DNA of 64,000 nucleotides from Bradyrhizobium japonicum USDA 6 (lineage in GTDB: Bacteria; Pseudomonadota; Alphaproteobacteria; Rhizobiales; Xanthobacteraceae): positions 5,806,001 to 5,870,000 of the forward strand of contig NC_017249.1 in the NCBI RefSeq assembly GCF_000284375.1, read 5' to 3'. Under the pieces are notes generated by a model. It did no database searches and had not been told where the DNA came from. It worked only from the letters and a program-made list of their open reading frames with translations. Position numbers and translations under genes: made by a program. This document shows positions 37,759-46,365 of this stretch, one piece after another. Positions within the stretch are counted from its first letter, which is position 1. Every line of letters begins with the position of its first letter.

Positions 37759-38758
37759 CGAAAATCTGGACCGCCCACCAGGTCAGCGCCGCGACGATGG
37801 CCGAGGCCGGGATCGTGATCACCCAGGCATAGACGATCGAGCTCGCGACGTTCCAGCGCACCGCCGAGACGCGGCGGGCCGCGCCAACGCCGACGATCGC
37901 GCCGGTGATGGTGTGGGTGGTCGAGACGGGAACGCCGAGGAAGGTCGCCATGAACAGGGTCGCGGCGCCGCCGGTCTCAGCGCAAAAGCCCTGCATCGGC
38001 GTCAGCTTGGTGATGCGCAGGCCCATGGTGCGGACGATGCGCCAGCCGCCCATCAGCGTGCCCAGCGCCATCGCGGCCTGGCAGGACAGCACCACCCAGA
38101 ACGGCACCGAGAATTCGCCGCCGAGATGCCCTTGCGAATACAGCAGCACGGCGATGATGCCCATGGTCTTCTGGGCGTCATTGCCGCCGTGGCCCAGCGA
38201 ATAAAGCGAGGCGGAGGCGAATTGCAGGATACGGAAGGCGCGATCGACCGCGAACGGCGTCGAGCGCACCGAGAGCCAGGACACGATCGCGACCAGCATC
38301 ATCGCGAGCAGGAAGCCGACCAGCGGCGACAACACGATCGCCAGCACCGCCTTGGACAGGCCGCTCCACACCGCCGCCGAAATCCCGGCCTTGGCCATGC
38401 CGCCGCCGACGAGACCGCCGATCAGCGCATGCGAGGAGGAGGATGGGATGCCGAGCCCCCAGGTCACCAGGTTCCAGACGATCGCGCCGACGAGCGCCGC
38501 GAAGATCACCTGCGCGTCGACCACCGCGGGATCGATGATGCCGGTGCCGATGGTCTGGGCAACATGCAGCCCGAACACCATGAAGGCGATGAAATTGAAG
38601 AACGCGGCCCACAACACCGCGAATTGCGGCCGCAGCACGCGGGTCGAAACGATGGTCGCGATCGAATTGGCGGCGTCGTGCAGACCGTTCAGGAAGTCGA
38701 ACAGCAGCGCGACGGCGATCAAGCCGACGAGGACAGGAAGTCCGAGCGCAGCATCCAC
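37751..38758 (-). CDS. pit: low-affinity inorganic phosphate transporter (PiT family)
   Basis: A 335-residue membrane protein with the two PiT signature repeats: [20 protein letters not shown] near the start and [20 protein letters not shown] in the middle. About ten hydrophobic segments. It carries phosphate (as metal-phosphate) with protons. The DUF47 gene lies upstream on the same strand, as in the orfA-pit operon of Sinorhizobium, with a palindromic repeat in between. Length is at the short end for the family, without a large cytoplasmic loop. Confidence 0.94.
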   Translation of the reverse strand: MDAALGLPVLVGLIAVALLFDFLNGLHDAANSIATIVSTRVLRPQFAVLWAAFFNFIAFMVFGLHVAQTIGTGIIDPAVVDAQVIFAALVGAIVWNLVTWGLGIPSSSSHALIGGLVGGGMAKAGISAAVWSGLSKAVLAIVLSPLVGFLLAMMLVAIVSWLSVRSTPFAVDRAFRILQFASASLYSLGHGGNDAQKTMGIIAVLLYSQGHLGGEFSVPFWVVLSCQAAMALGTLMGGWRIVRTMGLRITKLTPMQGFCAETGGAATLFMATFLGVPVSTTHTITGAIVGVGAARRVSAVRWNVASSIVYAWVITIPASAIVAALTWWAVQIFVR

Positions 38759-38782
38759 GGCGCGACCCCTGCCCTAAGCTTT

Positions 38783-38831
38783 GCGCATGATCTGAGCGGA
38801 AAACCGCTGCACACTTTTCCGGATCATGCGC
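38783..38831. repeat. palindromic repeat between the DUF47 and pit genes
   Basis: GCGCATGATC (38783-38792) and GATCATGCGC (38822-38831) are perfect 10-bp arms around AGCGGAAAACCGCTGC and ACACTTTTCC. The sequence resembles the palindromes of RIME-like elements found throughout Rhizobiales genomes. It occupies nearly the whole intercistronic gap, and its last base is part of the upstream gene's TAG stop. Confidence 0.7.
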
Positions 38832-39475
38832 TAAACCTGCTCGATGACGATGCTGTTGATCTCGTTCGCGACGTCGTCGAAACGGTCGGCCACCTTTTCG
38901 AGATGGTCATAGATCTCGACGCCGACGATGAAATCCATCGCGCTGCCATCACGGTGCTTGAGAAACAGCTCCTTCAGCCCGATGTCATGGAGATCGTCGA
39001 CCCGGCCCTCCAGCTTGCCCAGCTCTTCCGTGATCGCGGTCAGCATCGCGACGTTCGGACCGATCGACTGCATCAGCGGCAACGCGCGCCCCACGAGATT
39101 GGCGCATTCGATCAGGAGCCCGCCAATCTCCCGCATCGGCGGCTCGAAGGTGCGGACCTCGAACAGCATCACGGCCTTGGCCGTCTGCTGCATCTGGTCG
39201 ATGGCATCGTCCATCGAGGTGATCAGGTTCTTGATGTCGCCGCGGTCGAACGGCGTGATGAAGGTGCGGCGCACCGCCGTCAGCACCTCACGGGTGATGT
39301 TGTCGGCGTCGTTCTCGAACTGGTTGACGCGCTGGCAGTAGACCGGCGTCTCCTCGCCTCCGTTGAGCATGCCCTGGAGCGCGATCGAGCCCTGGATCAC
39401 GGTCTGTGCATGGCGGTCGAACAGGTCGAAGAACCGTTCTTCCTTGGGAAGGAAAGCGCGAAACCATCGCATCAT
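38831..39475 (-). CDS. DUF47 family phosphate-transport accessory protein
   Basis: A 214-residue, wholly helical PhoU-like protein. Recognisable parts are FRAFLPKEERFFDLFDRHA, FENDADNITREVLTAVRRTF, TPFDRGDIKNLITSMDDAID and GVEIYDHLEKVADRFDDVAN. DUF47 proteins (YkaA/Pit accessory protein) are encoded next to Pit transporters and are thought to modulate them. It is the first gene of the DUF47-pit operon; a PHO-box-like sequence lies 42-59 bases upstream. Confidence 0.92.
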   Translation of the reverse strand: MMRWFRAFLPKEERFFDLFDRHAQTVIQGSIALQGMLNGGEETPVYCQRVNQFENDADNITREVLTAVRRTFITPFDRGDIKNLITSMDDAIDQMQQTAKAVMLFEVRTFEPPMREIGGLLIECANLVGRALPLMQSIGPNVAMLTAITEELGKLEGRVDDLHDIGLKELFLKHRDGSAMDFIVGVEIYDHLEKVADRFDDVANEINSIVIEQV

Positions 39476-39516
39476 GGGGATAGGCTACCGGTTGGAAATG
39501 GCCCGGCCCGAACTGG

Positions 39517-39534
39517 CCGTCACAAAACTGTCAT
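39517..39534 (+). promoter_or_regulatory. PHO-box-like sequence upstream of the DUF47-pit operon
   Basis: CCGTCACAAAACTGTCAT matches the PhoB recognition pattern (two CTGTCAT-like 7-mers with an A-rich 4-base spacer) in about 15 of 18 positions. It reads on the plus strand although the operon is on the minus strand. In Sinorhizobium meliloti the equivalent operon is repressed through PhoB under phosphate starvation, which would suit a site near the promoter; this assignment is inference. Confidence 0.5.
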
Positions 39535-39631
39535 AGACCATTTCCGCTCCGCGCGCGTGTCATCTCACGCCCGCGGAGTCGGATCATCCACCGGATTCGC
39601 GCATCAATGAAATTGGCGCGATATCAATGAT

Positions 39632-40600
39632 TTAGAGCGATCGCCGCAAGTAATGGGCGATTTCGCCGATGACGCCGCGACGGAAGGTGAGCACGCAGAT
39701 CACGAAGATCGAGCCCTGGATCACCGTCACCCACTGGCCGAAGCCGGCCAGATATTGCTGCATGGCGATGATCGCGAAGGCGCCGACCACGGGACCGAAA
39801 ATGGTGCCAAGACCGCCGACCAGCGTCATCAGCACGACCTCGCCCGACATCGACCAGTGCACATCGGTGAGCGAGGCGTTCTGCGCCACGAACACTTTCA
39901 GCGAACCGGCAAAGCCGGCCAGCGTGCCCGACAGGACGAACGCCAGGAACTTGTACTGGTCGGTCCGGTAACCGAGCGAGATCGCGCGCGGCTCGTTCTC
40001 GCGGATCGCCTTCAGCACCTCGCCGAACGGCGAGTTGATGATGCGGTAGATCAGCAGGAAGCCGGCGAGGAAGCCGACCAGCACGACATAATAAAGCACC
40101 GTCGGCTTCGAGAGATCGAACACGCCGAACATGCGCCCCTGCGGAATGCCCTGGATGCCGTCCTCACCATGGGTGAACGGCGCCTGGAGGTAGATGAAGT
40201 AAAGCAGCTGCGACAGCGCCAGCGTGATCATCGAGAAGTAGATGCCCTGGCGGCGGATCGAGATGTAGCCGGTGATGAGCGAGAGGCCGAAAGCCGCGAC
40301 GATACCGACGAGGATGCCGAGCTCCGGCGGCAGCGCCCACACCTTCAGCGCATGCGCGCTGCAATAGCCCGCCGTGCCGAGGAACATCGCGTGGCCGAAC
40401 GACAGCAAGCCGCCATAGCCGATCAGGAGGTTGAAAGCACAGGCAAGCAGCGCGAAGCACAGCGCCTGCATCACGAAGAACGGGTAGATGCCGCTGAATG
40501 GCACTGCGGCCAGCAGCAGTGCCATCACGACGAATACGATCATCTCGTCTCGAATGGCGCGCGGGGTCACCGGCAGCGTGTCGTCCGTCAAGGCTGTCAT
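39632..40600 (-). CDS. livM: branched-chain amino acid-type ABC permease LivM
   Basis: A 322-residue permease with about ten hydrophobic segments. LLIGYGGLLSFGHAMFLGTA is the LivM signature, and LVGGLGTIFGPVVGAFAIIA the conserved C-terminal motif. Its ATG follows the livH stop by a single base. With LivH it forms the channel of a family-5 ABC importer. It is the last gene of the operon on this strand; a 156-base gap separates it from the DUF47 gene. Confidence 0.92.
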   Translation of the reverse strand: MTALTDDTLPVTPRAIRDEMIVFVVMALLLAAVPFSGIYPFFVMQALCFALLACAFNLLIGYGGLLSFGHAMFLGTAGYCSAHALKVWALPPELGILVGIVAAFGLSLITGYISIRRQGIYFSMITLALSQLLYFIYLQAPFTHGEDGIQGIPQGRMFGVFDLSKPTVLYYVVLVGFLAGFLLIYRIINSPFGEVLKAIRENEPRAISLGYRTDQYKFLAFVLSGTLAGFAGSLKVFVAQNASLTDVHWSMSGEVVLMTLVGGLGTIFGPVVGAFAIIAMQQYLAGFGQWVTVIQGSIFVICVLTFRRGVIGEIAHYLRRSL

Positions 40601-40601
40601 A

Positions 40602-41465
40602 TCAGGCCGCCCTTCCCGTCAATCCCGTTGGCTTCACCAAGAGCACCAGCACCATCAGCACGAACACGACGGTGTTGGAGGCCTCGGGGTAGAAATACTT
40701 GGTCAGGCCCTCGATCACACCGAGCGCAAAGCCGGTGATGATGGAGCCCATGATCGATCCCATGCCGCCGATCACGACCACCGCGAACACGACGATGATG
40801 AGGTCGGCGCCCATCAACGGCCGCACTTGGTTGATCGGTGCCGAGAGCACGCCGGCAAGCGCGGCAAGGCCGACGCCGAGACCGTAGGTCAGCGTGATCA
40901 TGCGCGGCACGTTGATGCCGAAGGCGCGGACCAGTGTCGGATTCTCAGTGGCGGCGCGCAGGTAGGCACCGAGCCGGGTCTTCTCGATCAGGAACCAGGT
41001 GGCGATACATACCACCAGCGAGAAGATGACGACCCAGCCGCGATAGATCGGCAGGAACATGAAGCCGAGATTCATGCCGCCCTTGAGCTGGTCCGGAATG
41101 GCGTAAGGCAGACCGGAGGAGCCGAAATAGTTCTGGAACACGCCCTGCACGATCAGCGCGATGCCGAAGGTCAGGAGCAGACCGTAGAGGTGGTCGAGGC
41201 CCGTCAGCCATTGCAGCATGGTCCGTTCCAGGATCATGCCGAAGATGCCGACGATTACAGGCGCCAATAGTAGCGCCCACCAGTAATTGATGCCGCCGAG
41301 ATTCAGCAGGAAATAGGCGACGAACGCGCCCATCATGTAGAGCGCGCCGTGCGCGAAATTGATGATGTTGAGCATGCCGAAGATCACGGCAAGCCCGAGA
41401 CTGAGCAGCGCGTAGAACGAGCCGTTGATCAATCCCACCAGTAGCTGAGCGTAAAGAGCCTGCAT
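40602..41465 (-). CDS. livH: branched-chain amino acid-type ABC permease LivH
   Basis: A 287-residue permease starting LYAQLLVGLINGSFYALLSL, with GLAVIFGMLNIINFAHGALY, the LivH signature, and VVIGGMGSIMGSIITGFALG as the coupling region. It pairs with LivM. Upstream lies the binding-protein gene, separated by a strong hairpin that should lower expression of the permeases relative to the binding protein. Confidence 0.92.
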   Translation of the reverse strand: MQALYAQLLVGLINGSFYALLSLGLAVIFGMLNIINFAHGALYMMGAFVAYFLLNLGGINYWWALLLAPVIVGIFGMILERTMLQWLTGLDHLYGLLLTFGIALIVQGVFQNYFGSSGLPYAIPDQLKGGMNLGFMFLPIYRGWVVIFSLVVCIATWFLIEKTRLGAYLRAATENPTLVRAFGINVPRMITLTYGLGVGLAALAGVLSAPINQVRPLMGADLIIVVFAVVVIGGMGSIMGSIITGFALGVIEGLTKYFYPEASNTVVFVLMVLVLLVKPTGLTGRAA

Positions 41466-41504
41466 CGATCCCGCACCCGGTCCCTTCGGCGTTGCCTGAG
41501 AGTC

Positions 41505-41530
41505 GCCCGCAGGCCTGATGGCCTGCGGGC
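41505..41530 (-). promoter_or_regulatory. intercistronic hairpin between the binding-protein gene and livH
   Basis: GCCCGCAGGCC (41505-41515), loop TGAT, GGCCTGCGGGC (41520-41530): a perfect 11-bp stem with a four-base loop starting just after the binding-protein stop. There is no T-run. Likely stabilises the 3' end of the upstream message or causes partial termination. Confidence 0.65.
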
Positions 41531-41537
41531 GGTTATC

Positions 41538-42761
41538 TTACTTCTTCAAGAGCGCGCACTTGCTTTCGGACAGCGGCGTGAAAGCCTGGTCGCCCGGCAC
41601 GGTGCCGACCAGCTTGTAGAAGTCCCACGGCCCCTTGGACTCCGATGGCTTCTTCACCTCGAACAGGTAGGCGCTGTGGATGGTCCGGCCGTTCGGCTGG
41701 ATCTCGCCCTTGCCGAACAGATCGTCCTCGGTCGGAATCGACTTCATCTTCTCGACGACCTTGACGCCGTCATGGGGATTGCCGCCGAGCATTTCCAGCG
41801 TCTTGAGATAGTGACGTACGCCCGCATAGACGCCGGCCTGCACCATGGTGGGCGGGGCATTGTTCTTCATCTTCGCGGCGAAGCGCTTGGAGAACGCCCG
41901 GGTCTGGTCGTTCATGTCCCAGTAGAAGGTCTCGGTGAAGTTGAGGCCCTGCGCGGTCTCAAGCCCGATCGCCTTGACGTCGGTGAGGAACAGCAGCAAC
42001 GCCGCAAGCTTCTGGCCGCCCTTGACGATGCCGAACTCGGCCGCCTGCTTGATCGAGTTGGTGGTGTCGCCGCCGGCGTTGGCGAGGCCGATGATCTTGG
42101 CCTTGGAGGCTTGGGCCTGCAGCAGGAACGAGGAGAAGTCCGGCGTGTTGAGCGGATGCTTGACGCCGCCGACGACCTTGCCGCCGTTGGCGGTGACCAC
42201 GGCCGTGGTGTCGCGCTCGAGCGCCGCACCGAAGGCGTAGTCCGCGGTCAGGAAGAACCAGCTGTCGCCACCGGCCTTCACCAGCGCCTGCCCCGTGGTG
42301 TGGGCCAGCATGTAGGTGTCGTAGGTCCAGTGCACCGTGTTGGGCGAGCACTGCGCGTTGGTGAGATCCGAGGTCGCGGCGCCCGAATTGATGTAGACGC
42401 CGTTCTTTTCCTTGATGACGTTGTTGACGGCGAGCGCCACGCCGGAGTTCGGCACGTCGACGATGATGTCGACCTTGTCGACGTCGAACCACTGCCGCGC
42501 GATCGCGGTGCCGATGTCGGGCTTGTTCTGGTGATCGCCGGAGATGATGTCGATCTTCCAGCCCTTCGCGGCGAGGCCGGAATCTTCCACGGCCATCTGG
42601 GCGGCGAGCGTCGAGCCGGGACCGCCGAGGTCGGCATAGAGGCCGGACTGATCGGACAGCGCGCCGATCTTGACGGTCTTGTCCTGCGCGAAGGCTACGC
42701 CGGCGGTGGTCACGGCCAGCGCCGTGCCGAGCAGAAACGACGCAATCGACTTTGTCTTCAT
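41538..42761 (-). CDS. branched-chain amino acid-type ABC substrate-binding protein
   Basis: A 407-residue periplasmic binding protein with a signal peptide (IASFLLGTALAVTTAGVAFA). KIGALSDQSGLYADLGGPGS, QMAVEDSGLAAKGWKIDIIS, FLTADYAFGAALERDTTAVV and NAGGDTTNSIKQAAEFGIVK match the orphan protein at 27,017 almost motif for motif. It serves the Liv-type importer encoded around it. In such operons the ligand may be amino acids, amides or aromatic acids; sequence alone does not say which. Confidence 0.93.
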   Translation of the reverse strand: MKTKSIASFLLGTALAVTTAGVAFAQDKTVKIGALSDQSGLYADLGGPGSTLAAQMAVEDSGLAAKGWKIDIISGDHQNKPDIGTAIARQWFDVDKVDIIVDVPNSGVALAVNNVIKEKNGVYINSGAATSDLTNAQCSPNTVHWTYDTYMLAHTTGQALVKAGGDSWFFLTADYAFGAALERDTTAVVTANGGKVVGGVKHPLNTPDFSSFLLQAQASKAKIIGLANAGGDTTNSIKQAAEFGIVKGGQKLAALLLFLTDVKAIGLETAQGLNFTETFYWDMNDQTRAFSKRFAAKMKNNAPPTMVQAGVYAGVRHYLKTLEMLGGNPHDGVKVVEKMKSIPTEDDLFGKGEIQPNGRTIHSAYLFEVKKPSESKGPWDFYKLVGTVPGDQAFTPLSESKCALLKK

Positions 42762-42808
42762 GCTACTTCCCTTGTGAATTTTCTGTTGGCCGTTTGAGCT
42801 TGGCCGTT

Positions 42809-43555
42809 CTAGACGCCGAGATAGGTGTGGAGCTTGTCCATGTTGGCGGCAAGCTCCGAATTGGAAAATCCGTCAATGATCTTGCCATGCTCGACCACGT
42901 AATAGCGGTCGGCGACGGTGGATGCGAACCGGAAGTTCTGCTCGACCAGGAGAATGGTAAAACCCTCCTTCTTGAGCCGCGCAATGGTGTGGCCGATCTG
43001 CTGGATGATGACAGGCGCAAGACCTTCGGTCGGCTCGTCCAGCATCAGGAAGCTCGCGCCGGTGCGCAGGATGCGCGCGATCGCGAGCATCTGCTGCTCA
43101 CCGCCGGACAGCTTGGTGCCCTGGCTGTTGAGACGTTCCTTCAGATTCGGAAACAGATCGAAGATCTGCTCGAGCGGCAATCCGCCCGGGCGAACCACCG
43201 GCGGCAGCAACAAATTCTCCCGCACATCGAGACTGGAGAAAATGCCGCGTTCCTCCGGGCAGAACGCGATGCCCATCCGCGCGATCTTGTCGGAGGTCGC
43301 GCGGATGATGTCCTGATTGTTGAACTTCACCGAGCCGGTCCGCTTGCCGATGATGCCCATGATCGACTTCAGCGTTGTCGTCTTGCCGGCGCCGTTGCGG
43401 CCGAGCAGCGTGACGACCTCGCCCGCGTTCACGTCGAAATTGATCCCGTGCAGGATGTGGGACTCGCCATACCATGCTTCCAGGTTGCGGACCTGGAGGA
43501 TGTTGCCCCCGGTTGCGGCTTTTGCGGGAGCGTCCGCGGTTGCAGTCTCAGGCAT
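42809..43555 (-). CDS. livF: Liv-type ABC transporter ATP-binding protein LivF
   Basis: A 248-residue ATPase: Walker A TLLGRNGAGKTTTLKSI, signature LSGGEQQMLAIARILR, Walker B FLMLDEPTEGLAP and the LivF-type FTILLVEQNFRFASTVADRY. An ~20-residue Ala-rich N-terminal extension precedes LQVRNLEAWYGESHI. I chose MPETATADAP, which overlaps the livG stop by 8 bases; the upstream ATG in the same frame lies inside livG. Confidence 0.93.
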   Translation of the reverse strand: MPETATADAPAKAATGGNILQVRNLEAWYGESHILHGINFDVNAGEVVTLLGRNGAGKTTTLKSIMGIIGKRTGSVKFNNQDIIRATSDKIARMGIAFCPEERGIFSSLDVRENLLLPPVVRPGGLPLEQIFDLFPNLKERLNSQGTKLSGGEQQMLAIARILRTGASFLMLDEPTEGLAPVIIQQIGHTIARLKKEGFTILLVEQNFRFASTVADRYYVVEHGKIIDGFSNSELAANMDKLHTYLGV

Positions 43556-44303
43556 GACCGGCTCCCAGATAGGCTTCCTTGACGCGCTCGTCCTTGGTGA
43601 GTTCGCTGTAGTGGCCTTGCGCCAGCACCTGCCCACGGGTCAGCACGGTGATGATGTCGGAGAGATTGGCGACGACGCTCAGATTATGCTCGACCATCAG
43701 GATGGTATATTTCGCCGAGATGCGCTTGATCAGCGCCGCGATCTTGTCGATGTCCTCGTGGCCCATGCCCGCCATCGGCTCGTCCAGCAGCATCATCTCC
43801 GGGTCGAGCGCGAGCGTGGTTGCGATCTCCAGTGCGCGCTTGCGTCCATAGGGCATCTCGACCGCGGGCGTATTGGCAAACTCGCTGAGGCCGACATCGT
43901 TCAACAGTTCACGCGCGCGATCGTTGAAGCGGTTGAGCACGGACTTGGAGCGCCAGAAATCGAAGGAACTGCCGTGCTGGCGTTGAAGCGCGACACGAAC
44001 GTTCTCAAGCGCGGTGAGATGCGGAAATACCGCCGAGATCTGGAATGACCGCACCAGTCCCAGGCGTGCCACGTCGGCCGGCGCCATCGCGGTGATGTCC
44101 TGTCCCTTGTACAGAATCTTGCCGGCGGACGGTTTGAGGAACTTGGTCAAAAGATTGAAGCACGTCGTCTTGCCCGCCCCGTTCGGGCCGATCAACGCGT
44201 GAATGCTCCCACGGCGAACCTTGAGCGCAACGTCGCGGACGGCGAAGAAGCCCGCGAACTCCTTGGTCAAGCCTTCCGTTTCGAGAATGAACTCATCGGC
44301 CAA
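43548..44303 (-). CDS. livG: Liv-type ABC transporter ATP-binding protein LivG
   Basis: About 251 residues: Walker A ALIGPNGAGKTTCFNLL, Q-loop RSFQISAVFPHLTALEN, Walker B MMLLDEPMAGMGHEDIDK and the H-loop TILMVEHNLSVVANLSD. I prefer the TTG at 44303 (LADEFILETEGL), which has AGGGGGAA eight bases upstream; another TTG at 44327 is weaker. It is the first gene of the livG-livF-binding protein-livH-livM operon. Confidence 0.9.
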   Translation of the reverse strand: MADEFILETEGLTKEFAGFFAVRDVALKVRRGSIHALIGPNGAGKTTCFNLLTKFLKPSAGKILYKGQDITAMAPADVARLGLVRSFQISAVFPHLTALENVRVALQRQHGSSFDFWRSKSVLNRFNDRARELLNDVGLSEFANTPAVEMPYGRKRALEIATTLALDPEMMLLDEPMAGMGHEDIDKIAALIKRISAKYTILMVEHNLSVVANLSDIITVLTRGQVLAQGHYSELTKDERVKEAYLGAGHA

Positions 44304-44604
44304 ACAGATTTCCCCCTGCCCGCACAATACGCGTGGCTGTCCTTGGTTACTTCGGCTTTCCGGGGGCCTTGGAGCCTGTCCCGGAACGTCGCCTCCGGGC
44401 GCGGAATATGCCGGAGGTGACGGGGGTTAGGCAAGGTGGAAAGCTGAGCAGATCAGGTCTCCGGCCGGGAGACTTATGCTCCCTTAGTCGGACGCGTTTG
44501 ATGTCGCCTGCCCGGCCTCCCGGTTCGCAAGGCACCGGTCATCAAGCCGTCGTTAACGGTCTTTCATCCCGCGCGCCAGCCTTCATAGAAAATTTTCCCG
44601 CCGC
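44304..44604. other. intergenic region between livG and the PAS-like gene
   Basis: A gap of about 300 bases between divergent genes. It must hold the promoter of the Liv operon and that of the PAS-like gene. Reading both strands I see no convincing gene; the short open frames lack coding bias. CTCCGGCCGGGAG (44459-44471) is a small palindrome of uncertain meaning. Confidence 0.5.
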
Positions 44605-45297
44605 ATGGATCATGCGCGGGTTTTATGCGTCGGGAATATTGTCTTGGAAATTGCCTTGGATTTTGCAAGCGCCGCTCCTTCTGTCGTCAAGTCGATCAGG
44701 CAGCGTGATCTCCTGAACACGTGGCTGCGACTTTATGCGCGCGGGCAGACGGTGCCGGCGATCTGGGAGTATCAGCCCGCGCGGCTCGAGGAAGAGCTGT
44801 CCGATCTAATCTATTATACCGTGGACATTTCGGCGCCGACGCCGCGCCTCATCATCCAGAGCGAAGGCACGCGCATCTCGCGTGCCTATGGACATACCGG
44901 CAAGGGCGTTCTGCTCGACGACTATATCGGGCCGCGCCTCGCACCCTTCGTGATGCCGATCTATCATGAATGCGTGGCACGCGGCCTTCCGGTCTACAGC
45001 GTGGCCGACGTCGACGACATCTACGGCCGCGTGGTTGCCTATGAACGGCTGCTGCTGCCGTTCCAGACCGACGGCAAGGTCTGCCACGTCATCGCCTCGC
45101 TCAAGACATTCTGCGAAGACGGCGGCTTCGAGATCAAGAATCTGATGCGCGGAAATGACGCGCTGCCGCGCCCAAAACTGCGCGCGGTGATCGACCGCGA
45201 TCTCTTCCATCGCGCTCCCGGCCGGATCGCTGCGGCCGACGTCGTCGAGTTCGCCGATCAGCCCGGCGTCACCACCGAGATCGTCGAGCTGAATTAG
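44605..45297 (+). CDS. PAS_5-like domain protein
   Basis: A ~230-residue soluble protein. The region SIRQRDLLNTWLRLYARGQT, PRLIIQSEGTRISRAYGHTG, YIGPRLAPFVMPIYHECVAR and LPVYSVADVDDIYGRVVAYE matches the PAS_5 family of small alphaproteobacterial proteins with one PAS-like fold. No kinase, GGDEF or HTH domain is attached, so it may act as a free sensor module. The start is uncertain: the first ~20 residues look untypical and a later TTG may be used. Confidence 0.75.
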   Translation: MDHARVLCVGNIVLEIALDFASAAPSVVKSIRQRDLLNTWLRLYARGQTVPAIWEYQPARLEEELSDLIYYTVDISAPTPRLIIQSEGTRISRAYGHTGKGVLLDDYIGPRLAPFVMPIYHECVARGLPVYSVADVDDIYGRVVAYERLLLPFQTDGKVCHVIASLKTFCEDGGFEIKNLMRGNDALPRPKLRAVIDRDLFHRAPGRIAAADVVEFADQPGVTTEIVELN

Positions 45298-45321
45298 CGG
45301 CCAGCGCGATCTGGCGTCGAC

Positions 45322-45675
45322 CTACTTGGCCTTGACTTCCTTGGCATAGATGTCCGGCTTGAAGCCGACCAGAAGCTTGCCGCCGACTTCGAGCACCGGC
45401 CGCTTGATCATCGATGGTTGCGCTAGCATCAGCGCCAGCGCCTTCTTCTCGGTAAGGCCTTCCTTGTCGGAATCCGGCAGCTTCTTGAAGGTCGTGCCGG
45501 CGCGATTGAGCAGCGTCTCCCAGCCAGCCTTGTCGCTCCACTGCTTGAGCTTGTCCTTCTCGACGCCCGCCGCCTTGTAGTCGTGGAACTCGTACGCGAC
45601 GCCATGGGTGTCGAGCCAGGCGCGCGCCTTCTTCATGGTGTCGCAGTTCTTGATGCCGTAGATGATGTTGGGCAA
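45322..45675 (-). CDS. Spx/MgsR/ArsC-like thioredoxin-fold protein (YffB type)
   Basis: A 117-residue arsenate-reductase-fold protein: NIIYGIKNCDTMKKARAWLD, with a single Cys in the KNCDT position, HGVAYEFHDYKAAGV, and the conserved MIKRPVLEVGGKLLVGF. This is the YffB/Spx-like branch, likely a glutathione-dependent thiol oxidoreductase rather than a true arsenate reductase. The start is TTG at 45675, with GAGGAAGG three bases... upstream in the usual window and LPNIIYG as the family start; the frame is open further but diverges from the family. Confidence 0.85.
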   Translation of the reverse strand: MPNIIYGIKNCDTMKKARAWLDTHGVAYEFHDYKAAGVEKDKLKQWSDKAGWETLLNRAGTTFKKLPDSDKEGLTEKKALALMLAQPSMIKRPVLEVGGKLLVGFKPDIYAKEVKAK

Positions 45676-45779
45676 GACCTTCCTCGCGCATGCGTCGTTG
45701 GGTGACTGCAGCGTTGTACGAAACTCCGGTTCGCGCGACAACATTGCGAACGAACCTCGCTTTCCGAACGGATGCATCA

Positions 45780-46151
45780 ATGCACGTCACTCACGATCCC
45801 GCCGCGACCGCGTCGCCAACCATCGACTTCAACACCTTCCTGGTGGTCGACATCCGCGTCGGCACCATCGTCGATGCAAAACCGTTCCCGGAGGCGCGCA
45901 AGCCGGCCTGGCGGCTGTGGATCGACTTCGGTCCCGCGATCGGCGTACGCAAGAGCTCGGCCCAGATCACCGAAAATCATCCGCTCGAGACGCTGGTGGG
46001 GCAGCAGGTCGCAGCCGTCGTGAACTTCCCGCCGCGCCAGATCGGCCCGGTCGTCTCGGAGGTGTTGACGCTCGGCTTCCCCGATGCCGAGGGCAAGGTG
46101 GTGCTGGTGCAGCCGAGCAAGCCTGTGCCGAACGGCGGACGGCTGTTCTAG
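45780..46151 (+). CDS. csaA: CsaA-like tRNA-binding domain protein
   Basis: A 123-residue protein consisting of one tRNA-binding (EMAP/OB-fold) domain: TFLVVDIRVGTIVDAKPFPE, PAWRLWIDFGPAIGVRKSSA, AVVNFPPRQIGPVVSEVLTL and the terminal VQPSKPVPNGGRLF. CsaA is a dimeric chaperone-like protein proposed to aid protein export. I start at MHVTHDP; an upstream in-frame ATG would overlap the divergent Spx-like gene's leader. Length is near that of B. subtilis CsaA plus ~12 residues. Confidence 0.88.
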   Translation: MHVTHDPAATASPTIDFNTFLVVDIRVGTIVDAKPFPEARKPAWRLWIDFGPAIGVRKSSAQITENHPLETLVGQQVAAVVNFPPRQIGPVVSEVLTLGFPDAEGKVVLVQPSKPVPNGGRLF

Positions 46152-46266
46152 CCGCGCGATCGCGGGCCGGGCCGCCGCCACCTCCGCCACAGCCCCCAGC
46201 AGCGGTTTGATCCTCCTGTTCCCGGCCAGTCAGGACTTGACCAAGATGGCCTTTGATAATAAAAAT

Positions 46267-46344
46267 GACTGATCGATCGTTTTTTATTAATGCCTGGTTT
46301 CGTAGGAGCCGCATCAGGCAAGCGATCAAAACGACCGATCTGTC
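46267..46344 (+). promoter_or_regulatory. pair of inverted operator-like sites upstream of tetR
   Basis: GACTGATCGATCGTTTT (46267-46283) recurs in opposite orientation as AAAACGACCGATCTGTC (46328-46344); the two agree at 15 of 17 positions. Each centre is near-palindromic (GATCGATC; GACCGATC). They lie 22-99 bases before the TetR start and are the natural candidates for its operators. Confidence 0.6.
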
Positions 46345-46365
46345 AGTTATTTATGGACTGCCAAA

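Noticed and set aside
37913..39610. A 565-codon plus-strand open frame opposite pit and the DUF47 gene.
   Set aside because: It spans two genes and the intergenic repeat on the other strand and has shadow composition.
45322..45675. The ArsC-fold protein as an arsenate reductase.
   Set aside because: The motif around its single Cys is of the YffB/Spx type and no ars gene is nearby.
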